From Ceratobasidium sp. AG-K (taxonomy: Eukaryota; Basidiomycota; Agaricomycetes; Cantharellales; Ceratobasidiaceae), in NCBI GenBank assembly GCA_037039685.1, contig JAWNGF010000008.1, positions 496,001 to 560,000 on the forward strand: a stretch of DNA of 64,000 nt, in the 5' to 3' direction. Positions 21,401 to 32,792 of the stretch are shown here, one piece after another. Every line of letters begins with the position of its first letter. Position 1 is the first letter of the stretch. Below the pieces are notes generated by a model. It was given only the letters and a program-made list of their open reading frames with translations, did no database searches and was not told the origin of the DNA. Position numbers and translations under genes: made by a program.

Positions 21401-22031
21401 TTGGCGTACCGTTTTATCTGCATCCCACACCATCTTGTGTGTCTCATACACAAGTGTATCGAGTAGACTTGTCTTGCCATGGTGGAGATGACCAACAATT
21501 GCAACGTTGCGAATCATGTCAGGATGGGACATCAAATCGAGCAAAAACCGCTTGTCGAATCGCGTCTCGGGAAGGCCTTTTTCTTCAATAACCCAGTTGC
21601 GGACTTTAACAGGCGCAATAATAGGCTCGGTCAGAGGCTGAGCATCTTCCTCTTGTACTAGGGTCTCGACGTCGGGGCCATATCTGACGCGCAAGTCAGG
21701 GCAAATTCAAAACAAATAGAAATGAACTTACACTTCCTCTGCTGTCGGATAGTACTTTTTGTTTTCGTGAAGGACAACTGCCTGGGGCTTGGGCGCGTCG
21801 TCTAGTTCCATAAGTGCATTACCGGGCTCATCGTCGAACCCTTCGAGGGGAGCGTGGCTGGGTTCGGCATGGCTGGGTTCGGGATACGCCTGGGGCGCGT
21901 CAATCTCGTCGTCGTCATCCGAGTCAAGGTCTGCGCCAATATAGTTTCCGAACTGGTCTGTTATTAGTAGGAATAGTCTGAATTTATCTCAATTTTAGTC
22001 GTACCTCGTCGTAATCTTCCAAGCTAGCCAT
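18496..22031 (-). CDS. SNU114: U5 snRNP GTPase Snu114 / EFTUD2
   Basis: EF-2-like GTPase of the U5 snRNP that controls Brr2 helicase during spliceosome activation and disassembly. The start at 22031 gives [19 protein letters not shown] plus an acidic N-terminal region typical of Snu114 and absent from EF-2. GTPase motifs: G1 [13 protein letters not shown]3 DTPGHLNF, G4 NKID. The C-terminal EF-G-like domains include [28 protein letters not shown], and [19 protein letters not shown]. The last coding exon (after an intron at about 18580-18540) encodes [13 protein letters not shown] and the stop TAG at 18498-18496. About ten exons. No damage seen. Confidence 0.96.
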
Positions 22032-22943
22032 GGTCGTCCCGGTGTTGTCCAAGGCAAAGGACGCTTGGTCAGCGAGCACGTGCATGAACCCGGTGGTATA
22101 AATAAGCGCCGAAAACTTTTGAAGTGTTTCTTACGCCCTCAAGTCAAATTGCAGTCTGAGGTATTTCCCACCGCAGAGTGTGCCAAAGTAGGGCATGCAT
22201 CGACTGTATGTCTTAGTGCTCTCGATACTCGACGCGCGAGTTGTTTTCGACTTGCGTAGAGCCGGCAGTCCATACATTCCCAGCCTCACTAGTTCCCCTA
22301 CATGTCCGCAGCACGGCTCTGGCCTGAGCCGAGTTGTAGTTCTATTCATTCTGTATCATAGACAAGTTTGGTGCGGCCAATACAGCTGTTTCTATCACTT
22401 CTTCGCGCAATGTGTCGCCTCGACTCGCCAGAGCCTGTGTTGGGTCAGTGGGCCATCCCGAGACCCCACATACAACTAGCTCCATACAATGCCACATCAA
22501 GCATCCCATGCAATCGTGTGTGCATAGTCCTTCTATCGCAGCCAGCGGGGTTCGGTTCTTTCGGTTCGTCATGATGAACTCCCCAAGGTCTTGATGGTAA
22601 GCACTCACTACCTGCATCCAAATTGTATTTCGCCCCCGTCGACTTCCTGATGTAGATACCTATTCGCTGGCCCGCATCGCAGCTTGTTTCAAGCATGAGA
22701 CGGATCATCCAGTCTGAAGAGACCCGAGTTCGGAGCTCATCCCACTACCGGAGCTCATACTGAACAGCCGCTTATAAGGTATCTCAATAACCTTCTAAAC
22801 GCCCATCTCTCACGCTTTCCCTTTACAATCCAGCCAGTAGTAGGCCCTATCGCATCAGGGACCGCCTTTGACGACACCCCTGTTCTTTTTATATACACTC
22901 TATTCTAACCTTTCGCGCTCTCCCGACCCTTACCATCATTATT
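22032..22943. other. Divergent intergenic region
   Basis: Between SNU114 (minus) and the orphan gene at 22944 (plus); presumably holds both promoters. No convincing gene. Confidence 0.5.
22889..22896 (+). promoter_or_regulatory. TATA box of the 22944 gene
   Basis: TTATATAC about 50 bp upstream of the ATG at 22944, after a pyrimidine-rich tract. Confidence 0.5.
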
Positions 22944-23782
22944 ATGGATACTCATCCGTGCCTGGATGAACTTGCCCAAGTCGGGGTATGTCCAACCCAA
23001 ACCCTCGTAAAGCGCATCATCTAACACCCATTCCAGTCTGAATCCCTTCGCGCAGGAATACTCAGCGTCCCACCTCATGAGCGTGACTTTCTTGAAACGT
23101 GGTGGTAAGCCACCTCACACCTCGCCCTTGCATCTCACTTACCCACGCCCTCTAGCCGAGACACACTCTCCAACTATGCTTCCACCGTCAATACCCCCGT
23201 TCTCTCCCGCGCACCTTCCTCCCTCATGGGCATGATCTCGCCTTCGGATATTGGCTTCCAATCCGCCATTGGGTTCGCTTCTCCTCCTTCTGATACGCTC
23301 GTCATGTCTCCCGGTCCGGGTGGAGGATGCAAGGACATGTTCAAGGTACGTTCCATATCATACCCACCCAACCAACAGTAATTGACATGTCATTGTAGTC
23401 TGTGCCCCTCGACGCTGTCCTCCACGAGCTCGAAATCCTCCTCGAGGAATCCAGATCCGGCATTCGCTCGCTCTCGGAACTCGTCGAATCGCGGTACGCC
23501 CTCCCCTCATATCCTCACCTTATCATCTAACCGGATTCCAGGCCGAGCTCTCCACTCTCATTCCACTCTGCCACCTCGTCCTCGGGCACAATCTCCTCCT
23601 TTACTCCAGCCCCAAACTATACATTCGCACAACACCCAACTGTGGCATTTTCGTACCGATCCAACGCAGGGCTGAGCCTGATGCAGCAGGTGGTCGCTCA
23701 CGGCCAGCGGTCGAGTGGTGGGAGTTTGAAGAGTGTGGGGCGGGCGAGGGCGGGGAGTTTTGCGGTTCGGGGGATCGCGTGA
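22944..23782 (+). CDS. Orphan Ser-rich protein of about 215 residues
   Basis: Five exons join without a frame break: MDTHPCLDELAQVG (22944-22985), SESLRAGILSVPPHERDFLE (ends in TG before GTAAGC), a long third exon with RDTLSNYASTVNTPV and MISPSDIGFQSAIGFASPP, a fourth with VPLDAVLHELEILLEESRSG, and a fifth rich in Ser ending SFAVRGIA and TGA (23780-23782). All introns are GT-AG and about 50 nt. No signal peptide or membrane segment is visible. The amphipathic DAVLHELEILLEESRSGIRS segment may form a helix. I do not recognise the family. The gene is not visible as a single ORF because its exons are short. Confidence 0.75.
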
Positions 23783-24296
23783 GTAGATTGGGATCTGATA
23801 TCTTGTTATCATTATAATACATCTCACTGTAATCCATCTCGAGCAATGCCACAGTTAAAAATGATTATGCTTGAATACATGTGCGCAAGCACACCCTAAT
23901 GTCACGTCAGAGTCTGTTGGAGGATCTGAGTGAGCTTTCATATACAGTAACGCATTTGGGTTATCACAGGCTGCTTGTGGACCCATATGCATACAGGCAA
24001 CATAGCTGCTGGAGCATCAGCACCCCTCCTAGCCTCACGTGACAGCCCTGGCTTATCCCTACCCCCTATTTAACCCAGGTATACGCCTGCACTCCGTCCG
24101 TCCGTCTTCACCTCTACCATTCTCTTTATTCAAGTACTTTGCTGCTCTTGTTGTGTATATTGAAATTTTTTCACGCGTATCATCCTGTTAACACTCGTTT
24201 CAACTCTCAACGCTCACTGAACCCCTATCTAACACGCCTCTAACCTAAATATTTCCTCCAACTACCCCGCACAAATACCCTTGGATCTCTCAGATT
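23783..24296. other. Intergenic, promoter side of the 24297 gene
   Basis: Pyrimidine-rich stretches near 24095-24290, with TATTTAA at about 24066. No gene seen. Confidence 0.5.
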
Positions 24297-25428
24297 ATGC
24301 AGGAGCCCTTACCGGACTATATAGCAATGAGGGACGAGATGCAAGACCTTGTGAAGCGGTCATACTGCAGAAACAAGCGTCGAGCGCCAAAGGGAGCCAT
24401 GTACTTGGCAAAGACGTATGTGCGCGGAGGCTGTGCGTCTTTTTGATGGATTATTCTCGTTAAATGAGGAATTCTGATAATTTTGTAGTGATAACGGCTA
24501 CACTCATATTTAGATTCGTATGTGGTTCGACCAAGTCGTTCGGAGGGCCTCATGAGACCTACTCCTCCTGTCAAGAGGCTATGGACACTCTATACAAACG
24601 CGCCTATCAGTCAGGGATAGTTGAATTCTTGAAGTCCCAGTCGAGCACTGCGCTTCTCCCTCCTCCTCCATCTAGTTCTCCAGTATCCTCATCGAGCAAT
24701 GCCAAGCCTCAGTCAGCACCAGTTGTCAACACCCCAATGGCGCTGGTCTCACGACCGGCACCATCGGCCGAGTTCCTCCGGCGCAAGTTGTTCTTCGAAG
24801 CACTAGGCCCGCTTTCTGGTCCCCCCAGCCTCCCTGGGATTGTCGCCAACCCCTTCGAGCCCACCGCCTCAAAAGGCAAGAAGCGCGCCTATCCTGGAGC
24901 CGATACGTCGATCGCCCGCCTATCCGAGTCTGAAGTAGGACCGATATTACCACCGTCCCCGACGTTAGGACGGAGTACTCCTGAAGTCGATTCGCCTGAT
25001 GTAGACCGAAGTTTCAGTTCTGAAGACCGACAGGCGAAGAGGCAGAGGGCACAAGCCCCGAGCCCGTCGGTAAACTCGAATCTGGGTACAAGCTCGACGG
25101 ATTGGATGATTTGGCGCGGGATTAGCTACCGCGCAATTCTGGAAGGTATGAATACCATCATGTCATACCGTTCTATCTAAGCTGACGTATGCGTGCATGT
25201 CCAGACTATTGCCATGGGACTCGGATCGCCGTACCGGAGATGACCCCCCGACCGGAGGTTATCGCTAGCGGGACAACCACCCGCAAAGTTTACCGCATGG
25301 TGGCTCAAGTCGGTACCATGAAGTTCGAGCTCCCAAGGCTTTGCGACAGTATAGATGTCGGAGAAGAGAAGCTCTCCAAGGTTATTTTGAGATCACTAGG
25401 TGTCTGCATGGTCAAAGAAGGAGCATGA
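24297..25428 (+). CDS. Orphan protein with disordered middle and conserved-looking ends
   Basis: Exon 1 (from ATG 24297) encodes MQEPLPDYIAMRDEMQDLV and a basic stretch, SYCRNKRRAPKGAMYLAKT. After an intron (about 24415-24511) come FVCGSTKSFGGPHETYSSC and DTLYKRAYQSGIVEFLKSQ. A 150-residue Ser/Pro-rich low-complexity linker follows, containing SKGKKRAYP and RQAKRQRAQ, which could be nuclear localisation signals. The last exon begins after the intron at about 25147-25203 and encodes DYCHGTRIAVPEMTPRPEV...KVILRSLGVCMVKEGA. No known domain is recognised. A nuclear role is only a guess from the basic motifs. Confidence 0.7.
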
Positions 25429-27036
25429 ATGAATCCAACTTAGGTTCACGTCGAGGTCTCCTGTAACTTTTGCCTTTGCATTGCAATATGTATCCAACGT
25501 GCTTTGAAGCGCTATTTCTGCACCCAATCACTAGCCCCCTTGACACGAGGTGGCCGTAAAGTAGGTAAACAAACATCGCCAAATGCATGTAGCTGTGTGG
25601 AGGGCTTGTGCCCAGCCCCTAGAGGGTCCGGTAGTGCCAACACGCGGGAATCGAAGGAAAGAATGCCAGGCTGTGTATGTTAGAGTCAAAGCGTTTTATT
25701 ACTAGCTAAATATCATCGGAGATGACATGTCACCTCGCTCATACGGACGAGTTGACCATTACTACCGCTTCTTAGTAATTTATAACAAAATATTCTAGGT
25801 CAGTCTCATACGAAGGTCGATTTGAGTCGTGAAGAATGAAATAGGATACCGCTTCCATTTACAGAGTGCTTTCCGCGTTTCCTCGCCTTTTCTTCTCCTT
25901 TTCTATTCTCACCAACCTGGGTCACCCCATTGCAGCGGTGGTGTTGCCCTGGGCAACTGGAACCATATTGGTCTCAGCTATATAGCTGGTTGTATGGTCC
26001 ATGCTCCATAATCGTGACCGAGACGGGGTGAGCACTTCAACTCGTAGCGAGGCTTTCTCTCTTCCTCATGGGCACCAACTCGATATCCGTGCCAATACTT
26101 CAGTGGACACAACCAAAGTACTCATCCATGGTCGAGTGTTGTGTTACAGAATTGACCGTCTTGCCCGCCAAGTACATAAGAACGGTGTAGTCATGGCCAA
26201 AATGTACAAACACAAGAAGAAAGACAAAAAGAAAAGAAAGAAAATAGCGAACAAGAACCAAGCTGCGCGCATACATCAACATTCAGCCCTCGTCAAAAAT
26301 CATTCCGTTCCTCCGCGCCCTCCGATACTCCTTGCCGTCAACCGAATCTCAAGATCCACCTAAACATACCCCCTAAAGCTTATTCGAGCAACTAGATGCC
26401 CACACATGAATACACAGGGCGTGCGAGCGAAGAACCAAACATTGCTCACCTGCGTGGGAGCTACAGATTGCAGCCTCCGGCGTTCACAGTAAGGCATCAT
26501 GTGCCGTGCGTGACCCGACGCTGGCTCGGATAGTCGCTCGTAGCAAAACACCCGACCCTCAGACCGAACTGTCCGCTCAGACATATAGGACGCAACAGAG
26601 ACGGACAAGTCATCATCATCATTGGGGCAAGCAAACCCAGACAAACTTCGCGCCCCAGGTGTGTTGTTCCGCGGTATACGACGAACCTGAGAATGATGCG
26701 TTTAGTTATATTAAACGGAACGCGGTGCGTTAAACGATCTCTTACAGATTTACCGGCTCAAATTGATTGGTGTACGCGGTTCCATCGTTGGTATCCGTAA
26801 ACAAAACCGTCATTGCATGCATGGTAAAGAAGCCTAGGAACTGAAATCACTCAACTCATAAATTGGGTTGACGATCCAGGGTAGTGTCAGCTGTCGCATG
26901 GGGATAGAAGCACAAATTTATAGAACCCGTTTACGACTCGAGGGTCTTGATCATGCTCGCCTTCGATCGACCACTGCCCGCTCTGGCGCTCGTTCGAGAT
27001 CACCAGCCGTTCGAGATACCTGACCGTTCAGCCTCA

Positions 27037-27267
27037 CCGGTAGCTCTCCTACACAGAGTGCAAAGAGGGCCCGGACCTTGGTTTCTCCCTCTCGGAGCGA
27101 AAATCCGCTACACTCAGACATTAGGGAATCCCGCAACAAGAACCTAGACTCGGACGTGCAGTCTGAGTGGCCAGTCGAGAAACTGGCGAGTACAGGTGCC
27201 GAACCGAGCATCAGAACTACGAAGCGGGGGCCTACTATAGGGACAGCGGCGAGGAGAGAACCCTAGG
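27037..27267. repeat. Direct repeat, copy 1 (231 bp)
   Basis: Nearly identical to 27429-27659 (offset 392 bp), with about five differences in 231 bp. Sequence on both sides is also related between the copies but much more diverged, so this is a tandem duplication of a unit of about 0.4 kb with an unusually conserved core. Confidence 0.9.
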
Positions 27268-27428
27268 GGCCTAGAGGATGTCACAGGTGCTACGGTGTCC
27301 ACATCAGCAAGAATTGGCAGCCGCTTATGTAGAGGACCTACTGGTTTCGACGGTGCGTGGTGCAGCAAACTTCAATCGTTCTGGCACTCATTGGAGATTG
27401 CCAGCCGTTTGAATTGCCTAACCTTTTA

Positions 27429-27659
27429 CCGGTAGCTCTCGTGCACAGAGTGCAAAGAGGGCCCGGACCTTGGTTTCTCCCTCTCGGAGCGAAAATCCGC
27501 TACACTCAAACACTAGGGAATCCCGCAACAAGAACCTAGACTCGGACGTGCAGTCTGAGTGGCCAGTCGAGAAACTGGCGAGTACAGGTGCCGAACCGAG
27601 CATCAGAACTACGAAGCGGGGGCCTACTATAGGGACAGCGGCGAGGAGAGAACCCTAGG
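27429..27659. repeat. Direct repeat, copy 2 (231 bp)
   Basis: Second copy of the conserved core; see 27037-27267. Confidence 0.9.
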
Positions 27660-28527
27660 TGTCGAAAGGATATTACAGGCACTGCCCATCAATGGATCAG
27701 CAATGTTGATTGACGCAACCTAGAGACGACTTACTGTTTTCAACTGTGCGGGCAGATAAATCCGTAGGGGAGTAGGAGTTGGGAGTTAAGCTGGGACTTG
27801 AAGCTGGGTTTTTGTAGCTTGCCGTGACATAGGGGCTATCAGGGGGTTTGGAAATTGCCATCCGCGTGAAAAATCAACTCTGCAAGGCAGCCTTGGCGTC
27901 GGCTCGGATCTGAGCTTCTGGATGAGTCATCAAATAGAGAGCGCTCACTTACGCCTTTCGGCATGTCTATGTCTCCGAGCACGTTGATTCGAAGCTGATT
28001 AGGAAGTATGTTGCGGCGCATACATACAGGGCTTGGGGCATAATTCCGGGATATCTCGATGAGTGCTGGGCTAATTTAGACAGGGCGGGTATGAGAACGC
28101 GCGCAAATGAGGCGCGTCGACTTTGCTGAGGGATAATGTTTTCGCTCGTTTATTTGCACGTCATTGTGGGAGCACCCACGCACGTTTGGTAAACACATTC
28201 CAGCTGACTGCTAGATACACCCGTCTCCTCATTGAGTAGTTCACACACAACAATTAATACTATACAATTTCTACCTAAACAAAATCCCCCTGTTTTATGC
28301 ACAGGCCATGGTCGGATAGCATAGGGACTCCAAGGCGGTATATACTCCGTGCTTTCAAGTCATTTAGCCTTGAGGCCCCTTCAAGTTGAGGCGCAGGCCG
28401 GCATCACGCCTCAACATCTTCCCTAATTTTTTTTGCACATGTCTGATCTATGTTGGACAACAGGATATAGATGCGTACATACAGTTAACTCGCGTCATTA
28501 CCAAGGCGCGACAGTCAGTTACAGAGG

Positions 28528-29647
28528 TCCAACCCCCAAGTCTTGTCGACATACCTGAACCAGTTGATTAGCGACCTCCGGTGCGTCTTCTAAATGTGCA
28601 CACGTTAAGTTGGTTTACAGACGGATATTCTAGCGCGCCTCATACCAAAGTTCTTGGTGGCCAGAGCACAGGCATGATTCGCCCCTCTGTGCCACTCTCG
28701 TTTATCAACGAGCAGTATGCCGCCCGCACGGTGTCGTCCCAGCCCTCCGCTCCTGTACCCGGTAAGCCGACGCCGCTTAAATTTGCTCATTGTATTCGAC
28801 TAATATTACACCTCCTAATCTGGCCACGTCAACAGTGCCCTCCGAGTCTGCGCCGGTCCACTCGCAGCGCCACCAGCACGCTGACAACCTCCTCTCGACT
28901 GTCTCGCTGATCGTTAATAACGACCAGCTCAGCTCCACCGAAGTAGCGTCCCTCCTACGAATGCTCACCGACGCAAATAAAACACGCGGACAAACTGGGA
29001 GTGGTGCTAGTGCTGCGGCAGCGTATGGCGGGCAGTTCATCGGCACCAACCAGAGCACCGACTCGGAAGAGGAAGCCCGCCGTGCCGGGGCGATCCCATC
29101 AGCATCGACGCGAAGCAAAATGGCCGCCAAGCACTGGGGCAACGAGGGCGAGGAGTCCGACGACGAACCCCCGAAGAAAGGCAAGGGCAAGGCCACGAAC
29201 CTAGCCAGCCCGATGGCGAGCGAGACCGAAAGTGCTGAAGGAGACGGCGTCGAGGAAAGGGAACAGGAACAGGAAGAGGGGGAGGAACAGGAACAGGAAC
29301 AGGAACAGGAACAGGAACAGGAAGGCGCTGGGGGAGAAGGTACAGGTGTTGGACACGAGGATCAAGAAGGCTCCGAGGGCGTTACGGACGACGGGTATGA
29401 CGAGGTTGAACGTAGCAACAGCGGAGAGGATGAGCGGATGGACGCGGCACACGGTCGTGAGGGCGGCCAAAACCAGACTCGGAGGTTTTTGACGCGCTCC
29501 GGTGAGCTCATTGAACCCAGTGACGGCGAGTTCAGTGACGACGACAGCGAAAGTGACGGGGAAGGCACAGGCGGGGCCCGCCACACTCACGTCCGCCCCG
29601 ACGAGGTTGATGGCGATACGACGATGGGGTCCGTTGTGCACGACTAG
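28528..29647 (+). pseudogene. Truncated DUF6532-type gene (3' part only)
   Basis: Inverted copy of the last exons of the gene at 37298-40485. It begins mid-exon, keeps the two introns with donor GTGCGT at about 28579 and donor GTAAGC at about 28762, and ends with the Glu/Gln-rich acidic tail and the same stop. No start or N-terminal domains are present, so it is a fragment. A hexamer repeat (GAACAG)n at about 29284-29326 encodes an EQ tract. Confidence 0.85.
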
Positions 29648-30278
29648 CCGCGCACCAGTGCCTCACCGCCGTTTAGACAACTCGATTATCCCCCAATCAT
29701 TTTACGACTGCTCATGATTTTCCTTTTTTTTGATGCCCGCACGATTGTCCGACTGTTACCCCATCTCGTTTCCGTAGCATCCGCGAAGTCTTTCACCCAT
29801 GCCTGTTAACGTACAAAGTAGCTACGCGAATACGATTATACGAAAGTTTTGATAACAACGAACTAATTCGGAACTAAATAAACACGCAATACTCAGAATC
29901 GAGCTTGCGCGACCAATATCGAACTAATTGGCAGAACAAAAACCTCTTTTTGGCACTGGTATTGGTTAATTTGAACTAAATACGAATCAATTATGTCGGC
30001 CGGGAACTAATTCGGAACTATTTCTGAGTCGGACCGAGGACGCAAGCACTAATCCGTAACTAATTTGGACGCGAATTGAGCATGCAGAACTAATTCCGCC
30101 GCACGTTAACCAAGACTAGTCGCCCAAAACGCGGGCGGAATGCTAATTTCACTCACTCTGAAACGACCGAGCCAATGCGGGGAACGTCAGACTAATTCGA
30201 CGCCCACAAGTCGGAACATGCCAAACACGACAAATTGGCCTATTTCGCGCGAATTAGGTCATGACCCTTTTGCTGATG
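28528..30278 (+). repeat. Outer inverted repeat, left arm
   Basis: Reverse complement of 36667-38417 (coordinates sum to 66945 throughout, so no net indel). I found no mismatch in the many stretches compared. It holds the 3' part of a DUF6532-type gene (28528-29647) and a region with repeated GAACTAATTCG-like motifs (29860-30260). The left edge falls inside an exon, and the right edge abuts intron 1 of a broken secreted-protein gene. Confidence 0.95.
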
Positions 30279-30306
30279 CTAGACAAACTTGGGGAAGACC
30301 GCTTAC

Positions 30307-30532
30307 TGAGGAGGTCAATGTCGACATCGAGCTTGACGTCGAGGTCAAGCAGCGCCTTGTGGCACTGGTCGCTCACGTCGCCGCGGGCCACGAGAGCGTT
30401 CCCCGATGCGGCAGGTCCGGCGACTGCGAGAGCGGCCGGAGCGGGAGCGGGGGCAGCGCAAGTGAGCATGCTGAACGACAGCATGAACAGCGCGAAAGCG
30501 ACGAAGCGGGAGAGGGTCGACGTGAACTGCAT
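30307..30532 (-). pseudogene. Broken third copy of the small secreted protein (exon 1 only)
   Basis: Exon 1 (MQFTSTLSRFVAFALFML...) and the splice donor GTAAGC match the complete genes at 32937-33715 and 35125-35903, with a few silent differences. Similarity ends in the intron at about 30281, where the outer inverted-repeat arm begins, so exons 2-4 are missing. Upstream similarity, including a TATATAG box near 30638, continues to about 30700 but is diverged. Read through, it would give a 92-residue secreted peptide. Confidence 0.85.
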
Positions 30533-30700
30533 GGCGATAGGAGCGGTGAGTGCGAGAGAGCCGCGAGCTGGGAGAAATGAGCTGGAAGAGCTGTAGACAG
30601 GAGACCTGCGTTGTCGACATTGAGTCGGATGAGGGCGGCTTATATAGCGAGCTAGAGGGCTATATGCGCACTAAGCGCAGTATGGAGAGTGGGGACTTCA

Positions 30701-32792
30701 CGGTTTTTCATTTCCGGACTCGGCATCCTGTCGGCATGTACCTGTCTGAGAGTTCGATCATATCCTGAAATAGGCAAGTGTTCGAACTCGAAGGACTGGT
30801 AGAATGTATTCCCAAACACCTGAAATCGCCATGACGTACTTTGTGATAGTTCTGGGCCTTACGCATTGGCCAACGAATCGTCATCCTGTGGCCTACATTA
30901 CACTCGGGTTAATTTAGATTCCGGCCGTAAAGAACTTCGGAGGGAAGACTAGGACGTCACCACGAGTCTAGATGTCAACTGTTTAAACTTGCTAGTAACG
31001 GAATCCCTGTGCCTAAGGCACTCCCTATATGTCGCTCAGCATGAAGATGGTATTCGCATTTGATCTTGTCTACATAGCAGTGACTTCCAAGTAACCATAC
31101 AATTATAACGGTTTCTTATTTGAGGGTGATATCACTGTGGGGGTGCTTATTTCATAGTTCAAAACAAAATGGGCGTAATATGGGAAGCCTCGTCTCCTTC
31201 AATGTAAGGGTTTGCGCTCTCGCTAGCCCTCGGTAGGCGTAGGATTCTTCATTGTCGGGTGCTGATCGTGACCCCCAGGAATCTACACGTGCGTTGATTT
31301 CTTTGTAAGCGCGCATCCGAAACGTGGGTTCGAGATTTAGCACTAAACAGCATGTCCCACGGCTGGTGGTACCAACTGTTTCAATGTCACAGATGTGACG
31401 GTAACCGTTTGCAGGTTGGCGATCACTTTCCTATCTTGGTCGACGTTCTATGATTCAGGAAGCGCAGTACGTTAGCCCATGGGGGGCAGCTCCTTTCCCC
31501 AGGATTTGTAGTGTGGCAATGATAGCCTCACGTCTGATGGAATGCGCGCGAAAAATGCATCAAAGTTTTAATTTCCGTTGGTTGTACTTCCTGTGATAAT
31601 ATTCGAGACCTACTTATGAACCGTTTGGTTGAGTACCGAAAAATAGACGGGACTCTAGGTATATCAGATGTTGCATATTAACCCTGACGGCCCAATTCTA
31701 GCTGGATTTCTGGATTCGCCTTGATGCCATTGCCATTCCGGCAGGAGGCATACTCGTGTACTTTCTGCAATGAACAATACTAATATCGCCTATTAGTGCT
31801 CTACCACGACGAATTTCTTTATTCCACGGGCCATATATACCTAAGAAGCCTATTGACCATGGTGGTTTCCTACAACCCAACGACTGCAAATCTAGATGAT
31901 TTCCCTTCCACACCGAAATAAGCGCGCTGCGAGGGTGTATAGGTGTCACTTAGTCGAAGCTCACCGGTTTGTCTCGAGGCCAGCGCCGGTAATACAACCT
32001 CCGCATGATGACGCCAATGACGAGGCATAAACCTAAAGAGAATAGTAGAGTACATGACAAGCTATGCATTCCCATATTCAGGATATGAATCAACACTGAA
32101 ATGATATCTGCTAGTGCTTGCTCAGGTTTATCAAGGGAAGTATTGTAAGTCGGGGCGTAAATTACTAATGGATCTACTTGCTATGGTTAGGGTGGGGATT
32201 CAAAGGTACTCGGCATATCGAACCACACTGCGGGCCGCTCTACGTATACTTGGCACGGATGATGGCATATGAACGAATGATATTTCCTTACGTGAGGGTA
32301 AAACTGACCAAGGCAAGCATGGGCCGCCGCCAGTAAGGGGTGATAAGATCGCCTATTACGTGCACACACATTATACTGCTCTGTACATATATGGGCATGA
32401 TTTTGCTATAGTTACACTATCATTTATGACAATGTTAGCAATAGACTTACGGGTGTACACAAACGATTTATCGAAAATCATACAGCCAGTGGCTGAAACT
32501 TGGTTCGTACTGGTCGATTGAGAACAGTAGACTGGCCTGCGAAATCTGAAAATCGAAATCAAGCAACCGTGATCACAATGCATAAACCTCCGCTAGCAAA
32601 ATGTTGAGCCTGTTTGTAAAAGTGAAGCACAAGAAATGGCCCGGAACGTGAAAGTAAAATTCGTACTGGAAGGAACGTCGGTGGTGTACTACATACATAA
32701 CTTGGGTATCTTATCCAAGCTGCTGAGGCTGAGAAAACGAATGGCTTGCCATGTTTAGATGTGTTCAGTTTGGACACTGGGATATACACTAA
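30701..32792. other. 2.1-kb unique spacer, no gene seen
   Basis: AT-richer sequence between the broken copy and the inner inverted repeat. Short ORFs only, none with motifs. Confidence 0.5.

Larger units (their letters stand above)
25429..28527. other. 3.1-kb gene-poor region
   Basis: No convincing gene on either strand. It contains the duplicated block described separately, a purine-rich A/G stretch near 26205-26255, and a perfect 9-bp inverted repeat GTTGAGGCG / CGCCTCAAC at 28385-28415, close to the left end of the outer inverted repeat. Confidence 0.55.

Noticed and set aside
26205..26255. A/G-rich stretch as a possible regulatory or origin element
   Set aside because: Simple low-complexity sequence without supporting features.
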